Origin: Panacagrimonas sp052387335
GTDB taxonomy: Bacteria > Pseudomonadota > Gammaproteobacteria > Nevskiales > Nevskiaceae
Direction: 5' to 3'
Assembly: GCA_052387335.1 (NCBI GenBank)
Contig: JBQTJH010000059.1
Location: 1-48,436 of the forward strand
Length of the DNA stretch: 48,436 bases
Both the position numbers and the translations under genes were made by a program. The notes under the pieces were generated by a model. That model was not told the origin of the DNA and ran no database searches. It saw nothing but the letters and a program-made list of their open reading frames with translations. This document shows positions 34,723 through 40,853 of the stretch, piece by piece (position 1 is the stretch's first letter; the number at the start of each line of letters is the position of its first letter).

Positions 34723-35262
34723 ATGAAGATGACGCGCCGCGTCCGCCGCATGGAACGCCAACACAAGTTTGGCGCTCGCAACGTGCAGCTCAATATCGTG
34801 TCGATGATCGACGTGTTCGCCGTGCTGGTGTTCTTCCTGCTGGTGAGTTCTTCGCTCGCCGCGGCACGGCTCAACGTGATCAGCCTCAATCTGCCCGCGC
34901 CCGACAAGGTGTCTGAGCCTAATCCCGAGGAACTGCGCCTGACCGCCACCGTGCGCAAGGGCGTGATCGAGGTGTCCGACAGTCGCGGTGCGGTGCGCAA
35001 TATCGTCAGCACGCCATCGGGCTACAACCTTGCGGCGCTGTCTGACCTGCTGGTGGAAGTGAAGAAGTCCAAGCCCAGCGAGCAGAACATCACGCTGATG
35101 ATGGAAGCCGACGTGGTCTACGACGACATGGTCAAGATCATGGACGTCATTCGCCTGACTCCGGCCGAGGCCCGCGCCAGCGGCTTGCCGAAAGAGCTGT
35201 TTCCGCAGATTGCGGTGGGTGAAGCGCGCAAGCTCGATGAGGCTGGAGTAGGCGCGCCATGA
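34723..35262 (+). CDS. TolR/ExbD-family protein, copy 1
   Basis: 179 residues. A short basic cytoplasmic N-terminus (MTRRVRRMERQHKFGARNVQ) precedes one membrane helix with the essential proton-binding Asp30 (LNIVSMIDVFAVLVFFLLVS). The periplasmic part (LNLPAPDKVSEPNPEELRLT onward) includes TLMMEADVVYDDMVKIMDVI, the region that in TolR/ExbD forms the swapped dimer. The tail is longer than usual ExbD (about 140 residues). It ends by overlapping the second copy (ATGA). The two copies are clearly different, so they may form a heterodimer in one pentamer, as proposed for AglQ and AglS in Myxococcus. Confidence 0.9.
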   Translation: MKMTRRVRRMERQHKFGARNVQLNIVSMIDVFAVLVFFLLVSSSLAAARLNVISLNLPAPDKVSEPNPEELRLTATVRKGVIEVSDSRGAVRNIVSTPSGYNLAALSDLLVEVKKSKPSEQNITLMMEADVVYDDMVKIMDVIRLTPAEARASGLPKELFPQIAVGEARKLDEAGVGAP

Positions 35263-35771
35263 ACACCGGATCGCGCCGCGCACGCAAGATTGTTCGCGAA
35301 CTCCGCAGGGAGGCCCGCGAGGGCGAGCTCAACGTCGTCTCGCTGATCGACATCTTCGCCATCCTGGTGTTCTACCTGCTGGTCAACGCCCTGGTGGTGG
35401 AGATTCTGCCCAGCCCCAAGGCACTGCAGCTGCCGGAATCGATCAGCCAGCAGGAACCCGAGCAGACCGTGCTGATCCTGGTGACGAACGAGGACATCAT
35501 CGTCGACAACCAGCGCGTCATGAGCACGGCCGACGCGATGGCCTCGAAGGTCAGCGTGCTGCCGGATCTCAAATACAAGCTCAATGAGCAGGCCTTGATC
35601 CCGGTCGACGGCGGCACGCCGGGCCAGGTCACGCGCGGCGACGTCAACATCATGGCCGACAAGTCCATTCCCTTTCACGTGCTCAAGAAAGTCATGGCCA
35701 CGTGCAGCGACACGCGCTTCGCCAAGATCTCGCTGGCGGTGATCGAGAAAGAAGGGGATGAGGCGCCATGA
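35259..35771 (+). CDS. TolR/ExbD-family protein, copy 2
   Basis: 170 residues. The basic N-terminus (RRARKIVRELRREAREGE) leads into the membrane helix LNVVSLIDIFAILVFYLLVN with proton-path Asp31. The periplasmic domain contains QTVLILVTNEDIIVDNQRVM and VNIMADKSIPFHVLKKVMAT, the usual ExbD strand-helix pattern, plus an insert with PVDGGTPGQVTRG. It shares the motif but little other sequence with copy 1. It overlaps the next start by four bases (ATGA), so copy 1, copy 2 and the TonB-like protein are translationally linked and probably made in fixed ratio. Confidence 0.9.
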   Translation: MNTGSRRARKIVRELRREAREGELNVVSLIDIFAILVFYLLVNALVVEILPSPKALQLPESISQQEPEQTVLILVTNEDIIVDNQRVMSTADAMASKVSVLPDLKYKLNEQALIPVDGGTPGQVTRGDVNIMADKSIPFHVLKKVMATCSDTRFAKISLAVIEKEGDEAP

Positions 35772-36757
35772 GTCTGTTCGTCCTCTCAGCCGAAGGGCAG
35801 TACTTCAACGAGCTGGCTGATCGACGCTTTCGCCGCACCACGGCTGCGCTCGGTATCCCCTTCCTGATTCTGGCCATCCTGATCCCCTTCCTGGAACTGG
35901 TTGGCGTACAGGAAGGCGGCGGCCAGACCACCGACACCACTTACGTCAACATCCTTCCGGACGCGGAAATCGCCGAGCAGGTTGAAGAACCCGAACCGGC
36001 TGAAGAAGAAGAAAAGCCAGAGCCGGAACCCGAGAAGCCGAAAGAGCCGCCGAAGAAGCCGGAAGAAAAACCCGCGCCCAAGACGCCGGCTCCGCCCAAG
36101 CCCGAACCCACGCAGCAGCAGCTGGAACAGGCCGCGCGCCAGGTCGCGCAGCAGAGCGGCATCAACGCGCTGGCCGATCAGTTGGCCGATCTGCGCGACA
36201 GCTCGCTGTCTGGCCTGGACGCCGCGCGCCCGCTCAGCGACGAAGTGGTCGCGGCACGTTCGGGCGCTGGTGGTAGCGGCGGTTCGGCCTCCATCGCCGC
36301 CTCGGCCGCCAGCGGTAGCGGCGGTATCGGCACGTCCAGCGCTGCCACGCCGCGCACGCAGAGCGGTGCCGGTCTGGGCCAGCGTCGCACCACCGTCGTA
36401 CAGGCGCCCAAGGGCATCGGCCCGGATCTGGAAAAGCCTGGACAGGATGGCAAGGCGCGTCTGGCCGGCCGCACCCTGGAAGAAATCCAGCTGGTGTTCG
36501 ACCGCAACAAGGCCGCGTTCTACGCCATGTTCAATCGCGCGCTACGCGACAACCCGGATCTGCGCGGCAAGGTGGTGGTGCGTCTGACCATCGCGCCCAA
36601 TGGCTCGGTCACGGCCTGCGAGCTGGTGTCCAGCGAATTGGGCGATCCTGACTTGGAACAGAAGGTGATCCAGCGCGTGAAGCTGCTGAATTTCGGCGCC
36701 AAGAACGTGCCGGAATTCACCTATCCCAACTATCCCATCGTGTTCCTGCCGACCTGA
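35768..36757 (+). CDS. TonB-like protein with AgmX/PglI-type C-terminal domain
   Basis: 329 residues. A cytoplasmic N-terminus of about 25 residues is followed by one membrane helix (ALGIPFLILAILIPFLELVG), a long periplasmic Pro/Glu/Lys-rich rod (about 68-120; EEPEPAEEEEKPEPEPEKPK), a Gly/Ser/Ala-rich spacer (about 165-195) and a C-terminal domain of about 95 residues. The latter starts TLEEIQLVFDRNKAAFYAMF and runs through VVVRLTIAPNGSVTACELVS to VLLP-like end VFLPT; it matches the domain shared by Myxococcus AgmX (GltJ), GltG and PglI. Unlike GltJ and GltG it has no zinc-finger, GYF or FHA domain. It would carry energy from the channel to the TPR lipoproteins. Confidence 0.87.
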   Translation: MSLFVLSAEGQYFNELADRRFRRTTAALGIPFLILAILIPFLELVGVQEGGGQTTDTTYVNILPDAEIAEQVEEPEPAEEEEKPEPEPEKPKEPPKKPEEKPAPKTPAPPKPEPTQQQLEQAARQVAQQSGINALADQLADLRDSSLSGLDAARPLSDEVVAARSGAGGSGGSASIAASAASGSGGIGTSSAATPRTQSGAGLGQRRTTVVQAPKGIGPDLEKPGQDGKARLAGRTLEEIQLVFDRNKAAFYAMFNRALRDNPDLRGKVVVRLTIAPNGSVTACELVSSELGDPDLEQKVIQRVKLLNFGAKNVPEFTYPNYPIVFLPT

Positions 36758-36765
36758 TCAGGTCT

Positions 36766-36789
36766 CCCTCCCCCGCTAGCGGGGGAGGG
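36766..36789. terminator. Perfect 24-bp palindrome after the envelope-machine operon
   Basis: CCCTCCCCCGCT / AGCGGGGGAGGG is a perfect inverted repeat with no loop bases beyond the centre, starting nine bases after the last stop. It can fold as a very stable hairpin, but no T-run follows. It may be a terminator or a copy of a dispersed palindromic element; similar CCCTCCCCCGC palindromes are, as I recall, common in GC-rich proteobacteria. Confidence 0.5.
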
Positions 36790-36900
36790 TCAGGGGTAAG
36801 GGCAAGCCGAGCGTGGTCACGCTCGCTTCGCGAAACTGGCGTCCGCCGCGCGGAACCCCGAAACTGCGCGCTCTTCCATACGCACAAAAGGAATTCCCGC

Positions 36901-37686
36901 ATGGGCTTCATGGCCGGCAAGAAGGCGCTCATCACCGGCGTCGCCAGCGACCGCTCCATCGCCACCGGCATCGCCGAGGCGTTCAAGCGCGAAGGCGCAG
37001 AACTGGCTTTCACCTATCAAGGCGAACGTCTCAAGAGCCGCGTGCAGGAATTCGCCGCCGAATGTGGCTCCAACATCGTGCTGCCGCTGGACGTGTCTGA
37101 AGACGCGCAGATCGAGGAAGTCTTTGCCGAGCTCAACAAGCAATGGGGCGGGCTGGACGTGATGATCCACTCCATCGGTTTTGCCCCGCGCGAACAGCTC
37201 GCCGGAAAGTATCTGGATGCGGTGACGCGCGAAGGTTCACGCATCGCCCATGACATCAGCAGCTACTCCTTCGCCGCCATGGCCAAGGCCGCGCGCCCGC
37301 TGATGGCCAATCGCAACGCCAGCATGCTCACCCTGACCTATCTCGGCGCCGTGCGCGCGGTGCCCATGTACAACGTCATGGGTCCGGCCAAGGCCAGTCT
37401 GGAAGCCAATGTGCGCTTCATCGCCGCTGATGTCGGCGAACAGGGCATCCGCTGCAATGGCATTTCCGCGGGTCCGATCAAGACGCTTGCCGCCGCTGGC
37501 ATTACCGGCTTTCGCGGCATGCTGACCAAGGCCGCCAGCACCTCTGCGCTCAAGCGCAATGTCACGATTGAAGAAGTGGGCAATGCCGCGGCGTTCCTGT
37601 GCTCGGATCTGGCATCCGGCATCACCGGCGAGATCGTGTATGTCGATGCCGGCTATAGCGTGATGGGGATGAGTTTGGAGGAGTGA
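36901..37686 (+). CDS. fabI: Enoyl-ACP reductase (NADH) FabI
   Basis: 261 residues. It reduces enoyl-ACP in the last step of each fatty-acid elongation round. The short-chain dehydrogenase fold has the FabI-specific NAD loop ITGVASDRSIATGIAEAFKR, HSIGFAPREQL, and active-site residues Tyr147 (LTYLGA), Tyr157 and Lys164 (MYNVMGPAKASLEANVR), as in the E. coli enzyme (Tyr146, Tyr156, Lys163). The binding loop for triclosan-type inhibitors is SAGPIKTLAAAGI. A good ribosome site (AAAAGGAA) precedes ATG 36901. It stands alone between the envelope operon and a convergent gene. Confidence 0.97.
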   Translation: MGFMAGKKALITGVASDRSIATGIAEAFKREGAELAFTYQGERLKSRVQEFAAECGSNIVLPLDVSEDAQIEEVFAELNKQWGGLDVMIHSIGFAPREQLAGKYLDAVTREGSRIAHDISSYSFAAMAKAARPLMANRNASMLTLTYLGAVRAVPMYNVMGPAKASLEANVRFIAADVGEQGIRCNGISAGPIKTLAAAGITGFRGMLTKAASTSALKRNVTIEEVGNAAAFLCSDLASGITGEIVYVDAGYSVMGMSLEE

Positions 37687-37933
37687 GGCGCGGAGTCAGG
37701 GCCATGCGGCTTCGCCCCGGATTCATCTGCACCTTAAAATTCGTTGTGCGTGGCCGGGACCTGCTCCCGCACCTCCGGTGCGTACCGCGTCAACTAGTTC
37801 ATCGCTCCACCCCGAAAAAAATTGGAGCCTCCGAGAAAACCGGCGCGGTTCAGTTGGAAATTTTGTGCGTGAGTTCATAGGCTGAGATTAAGCGCACCGA
37901 ATCTCAGCAACACACTCGATCGAAGAAATGGCC

Positions 37934-37961
37934 GCTGGGTTTCGCTTCGCGTCAACCCAGC
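37934..37961. repeat. Short REP-like inverted repeat (GCTGGGTT/AACCCAGC)
   Basis: Arms GCTGGGTT (37934-37941) and AACCCAGC (37954-37961) flank TCGCTTCGCGTC, ending exactly at the stop codon of the minus-strand gene. I recall the GCTGGGTT...AACCCAGCCTAC pattern as a common dispersed intergenic repeat. The rest of the 275-base gap after fabI holds nothing I can identify. Confidence 0.5.
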
Positions 37962-39335
37962 CTACCGATCACGCAGCGGCAAGGGCGACTGAAATTCCTT
38001 GTTCTTGCCGATGACTTCGAAGCTCAGCGTGCCCGCCTTGGCGTCGTACACAAAGGGCTTGCCGGTATTCGGGTCCAGATAACGCCCTGATCCGATGCCT
38101 TCGACGCCGGTTCCCTGACGACGCAGTTCCAGTTGCAGACCGACCATGCGCTGCAAGGCCAGCAGATTGCACTGGCGTCCGAAGTAGTCGAGATAGCTCG
38201 GCGTCGAAATGGCTTGCAGGGTGCGGCCCAGCGGGTTGTAGATGTAGTCGTACCAGGGCATGTCGGGGCTGTCGTCCTGCGTCGGCAACTGACGCGCCTG
38301 CGTTGTGATGGTCGCGCAGCCCTGTTGCTCGATCGCCAGCAGCGCCTGTAGGTCGCGATACGAGCGATTGATGTTGTCGTTCTGCTTGAACAGCAGCCGA
38401 TAACCCCAGGCCGGGATGCCTGGAAAATCCTTGCGCACGATGGCGCTTTCGGGTCGCGCAAGTTCCGCCCACAGTCGGCTCTGCACACGAAACTCTTGGG
38501 CTAGCGATCCGCTCAGACTGCGTTCGGCATCGCTTAGAGGCAGCAGCAGCGACTCGAGCACGGCGTAATGCGGCGCCTGCAGTGGCTGATCACTGCGCAG
38601 CAATTCAGAGGCGAACAGCGTGTGCGCGGCCAGTGCGCGCGAAGCAAGCATCTTGTCTACCAGGGCCGCATCGCGCGCACGCAACACCTGGCGCCAGGTG
38701 CTGGCGGATTGCAGCAGGCCCTTGAGTGCCGAATCCAGCGAGCCGTCGTCGATGGCAAAGGTCAGGCCCGACAGATGCAGCAGTGCGATACGCAGCGTAC
38801 TGGCGTCAGCCATGGGCGTATCGGGCATCAGGACGCGCGGATCGGCGTAGCGGGAATACCGGTCTAATTCGCGATAGCGCAACACCAGTGGCGTGACCTG
38901 CACGAACAAGGCTTCCAGCGCCGGACGCTGCGCACGTGAACGCGCCATGCATTCATACGCACCCTCGCGATTGCCGCCGTTGCAGGGCGCGATGCCCTCT
39001 TCGTCGAAACGCGCGCTGAGTCGATCCAGCGCGTCGGCGTAGGACTGCGGCGGCGTGCCGGCAGCGCGTAGTCGCTCGTAGGCCGCCAAGGCAGCCATGC
39101 CACGCTCGTGCGCCGGCTCGTCGCCCTCGATTGGAAATGCCAGCAGGGCCAGAAAAAGATTGTCGGCGGCGGGCAGCGCTTCCGGTGCCTGTTCGAGCAG
39201 GGCCCGGGCTGCGGGGTCCAGCGGCTGATCCCACCAGTTGTAGAGCAGCCAAGCCGCAACCGGGAAAATGATCGCGACCAAAGACACGATCCCCGGCGGC
39301 ATGCGCCGACCGGTTCTAATCAGCAGCGGCTTCAT
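37962..39335 (-). CDS. Membrane-anchored protein of unknown function downstream of rluC
   Basis: 457 residues from ATG 39335, which overlaps the rluC stop by one base (TGATG). One N-terminal membrane helix (PGIVSLVAIIFPVAAWLLYN) follows a short basic stretch, so the body faces the periplasm. The body is mostly helical, with conserved-looking Cys pairs (IAPCNGGNREGAYECMA; QQGCATI; GRQCNLLALQRM) and a C-terminal motif YLDPNTGKPFVYDAKAGTLS that recurs in several uncharacterised proteobacterial proteins, as I recall. The four Cys could form disulfides. No function can be assigned. Tight coupling to rluC is probably positional. Confidence 0.72.
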   Translation of the reverse strand: MKPLLIRTGRRMPPGIVSLVAIIFPVAAWLLYNWWDQPLDPAARALLEQAPEALPAADNLFLALLAFPIEGDEPAHERGMAALAAYERLRAAGTPPQSYADALDRLSARFDEEGIAPCNGGNREGAYECMARSRAQRPALEALFVQVTPLVLRYRELDRYSRYADPRVLMPDTPMADASTLRIALLHLSGLTFAIDDGSLDSALKGLLQSASTWRQVLRARDAALVDKMLASRALAAHTLFASELLRSDQPLQAPHYAVLESLLLPLSDAERSLSGSLAQEFRVQSRLWAELARPESAIVRKDFPGIPAWGYRLLFKQNDNINRSYRDLQALLAIEQQGCATITTQARQLPTQDDSPDMPWYDYIYNPLGRTLQAISTPSYLDYFGRQCNLLALQRMVGLQLELRRQGTGVEGIGSGRYLDPNTGKPFVYDAKAGTLSFEVIGKNKEFQSPLPLRDR

Positions 39336-40585
39336 CAACGGACTCCGGGCAGCCGGTCGAGCACCGCACGCAATTCGTTGGGCAGCGCTGCACTCAGCAG
39401 CAGCTTGCCGAACGCCGCATCCGCTCCAAGCTTCAGAAAATGCGAATGCAGGAACATGCGCTTCAGGCCGCGGTCGCGAATCAGCTTGTCCACACCGCGC
39501 TCGCCGTACTTGCGATCACCGGCAACCGGATAACCCAGCGCCAGCGCGTGCACACGAATCTGATGCGTGCGGCCGGAAAAAATCTGCACCTCGCACAGGG
39601 TGGCGTCGCGGTAGCGCGCCTTGGGGCTGAATACCGAGCGCGAGGGCTTGCCGTCCTCGTCGTCCACTTCGGTGAAACGCTCGCCATTGAGTAGCGCGCT
39701 CTTGACCAGCGCCGCATCGACATCGCGGTCCTCGCCCTTCCAGCGTCCCACCAGCAGCGCGAAGTAGCGCTTCTCGGTGGTGCCCTCCTTGAACGCCCGT
39801 TGCGCCCGCAGCAAAGCCGGGCGTGTCTTGGCCAGCAGCAGCACGCCGCTGGTGTCGCGATCCAGGCGATGGCACAGCTCGATGAATTCGTACTTGTCCC
39901 AGGCGCGAATCGATTCGATCACGCCGTAGGGCAACCCGCTGCCGCCATGACTGGCATAGCCAGCCGGCTTGTCGATGGCCAGGTAATGCTCATCCTCGTG
40001 GATGACGGCCTCACGCAGGCGGTTCAGCACCTCGTCTGGCGGGCGCACGGCCTCGCCCTTCTCGGCCAGGCGCACCGGCGGGATGCGCACATCGTCGCCC
40101 TCTTCCAGCTTGCGCTCGGGCTTGGCGCGGCCGCCGTTGATGCGCACCTGACCGGAACGCAACAGCCTGTAAACGTGAGACTTAGGCACGCCGGGCAGTT
40201 CGCGGAGCAGAAAATTATCGATGCGCTGTCCAGCCTCGCGGGCCCCTGCCTTGACGTGGCGGGCGCCGCTGGCCACCTGCGGCGCCGGTTCAGACGCAGG
40301 CACCCGCGGCTTCTGCGGATCGGTCGGGACGCGCTTCTTGGGCTTGGCAGCGGCGGGCCGGGCGAACGCGGGCTTGGGCCTAGCGGCGGGCGCCTTTGCC
40401 GCCTTGGCGGCCTTGGCCAGCTTGGCCGCGCCGGGCTGGCGCTTGCCCTTGTTGGCGGCGGCCGGCGCCGGGTCAGGGCTGCGGTCGGGGCTGCGGTCAG
40501 GGCGCGTGTCGGCACGCCTAGATGTCAACTTCTGTGGCAAAATGAGGTCACTCCGAGGCTTACATCTGCTACCGGAGTTTGTCAC
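39335..40585 (-). CDS. rluC: 23S rRNA pseudouridine synthase RluC with long basic N-terminal tail
   Basis: About 416 residues. The S4 RNA-binding domain (IDNFLLRELPGVPKSHVYRL, RINGGRAKPERKLEEGD) is followed by the RluA-family catalytic domain with motif FIELCHRLDRDTSGVLLLAK (catalytic Asp) and GRTHQIRVHALALGYPVAGD. RluC converts U955, U2504 and U2580 of 23S rRNA (E. coli numbering) to pseudouridine. Before the S4 domain is an Ala/Lys/Pro-rich low-complexity tail of about 115 residues, absent from E. coli RluC. No ATG start exists in this tail; GTG 40585 (AAAGG four bases upstream) is chosen, with TTG 40540 and TTG 40627 as alternatives. It is divergent from rne, as in E. coli. Confidence 0.93.
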   Translation of the reverse strand: MTNSGSRCKPRSDLILPQKLTSRRADTRPDRSPDRSPDPAPAAANKGKRQPGAAKLAKAAKAAKAPAARPKPAFARPAAAKPKKRVPTDPQKPRVPASEPAPQVASGARHVKAGAREAGQRIDNFLLRELPGVPKSHVYRLLRSGQVRINGGRAKPERKLEEGDDVRIPPVRLAEKGEAVRPPDEVLNRLREAVIHEDEHYLAIDKPAGYASHGGSGLPYGVIESIRAWDKYEFIELCHRLDRDTSGVLLLAKTRPALLRAQRAFKEGTTEKRYFALLVGRWKGEDRDVDAALVKSALLNGERFTEVDDEDGKPSRSVFSPKARYRDATLCEVQIFSGRTHQIRVHALALGYPVAGDRKYGERGVDKLIRDRGLKRMFLHSHFLKLGADAAFGKLLLSAALPNELRAVLDRLPGVR

Positions 40586-40627
40586 CCGGCCTTTGCAATC
40601 GCGACGCGCCGCACGTGATAGGAACAA

Positions 40628-40853
40628 AACCCAATGGCTTCTAGCCTCCCGCGAGCGTCTGACAGATTAACCGCAACGCGGCGGCGTCGAAACCTTGCCT
40701 GCCTGTCCGGTTCTCCGGCGGCGCGCGAGGGCCACCACCAGAAACCTGGGCTCCTGCCAGGCTTCGGGCCACAACGTACACGCGCACTTCACGAAGCGCG
40801 GACCCGTTTATCCCCTGCCTTGCGGTCGAGCTCTTACCGAGACCGCTACCACC
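40628..40853 (+). promoter_or_regulatory. Probable 5' leader of rne in the rluC-rne divergent region
   Basis: About 225 bases precede the rne ATG with no gene. In E. coli the rne leader is long and structured and lets RNase E control its own mRNA. Here several short stems are possible (CCTGG/CCAGG near 40750-40770; CTTC/GAAG near 40787-40800), but I see no clear -35/-10 pair. The leader role is inferred from synteny. Confidence 0.3.

Noticed and set aside
33985..35283. 432-codon minus-strand frame opposite the TolQ/ExbD genes
   Set aside because: His/Ala/Gly-rich translation typical of an antisense shadow; the plus-strand genes have clear membrane motifs.
35901..36587. 228-codon Arg/Pro-rich plus-strand frame inside the TonB-like gene
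   Set aside because: Out-of-frame reading of the Pro/Glu/Lys-rich repeat; no start signal and no known fold.
34042..36757. Reading the channel genes as a classical TonB-ExbB-ExbD iron-uptake operon or as tolQRA
   Set aside because: Two different ExbD-type genes, an AgmX/PglI-type rather than TonB or TolA C-terminus, five upstream exported/TPR proteins and no receptor, tolB or pal.
40523..40528. TTGACA on the minus strand near the rluC start, considered as its promoter
   Set aside because: No -10 element lies 16-18 bases downstream, and transcription from it would begin inside the coding tail.
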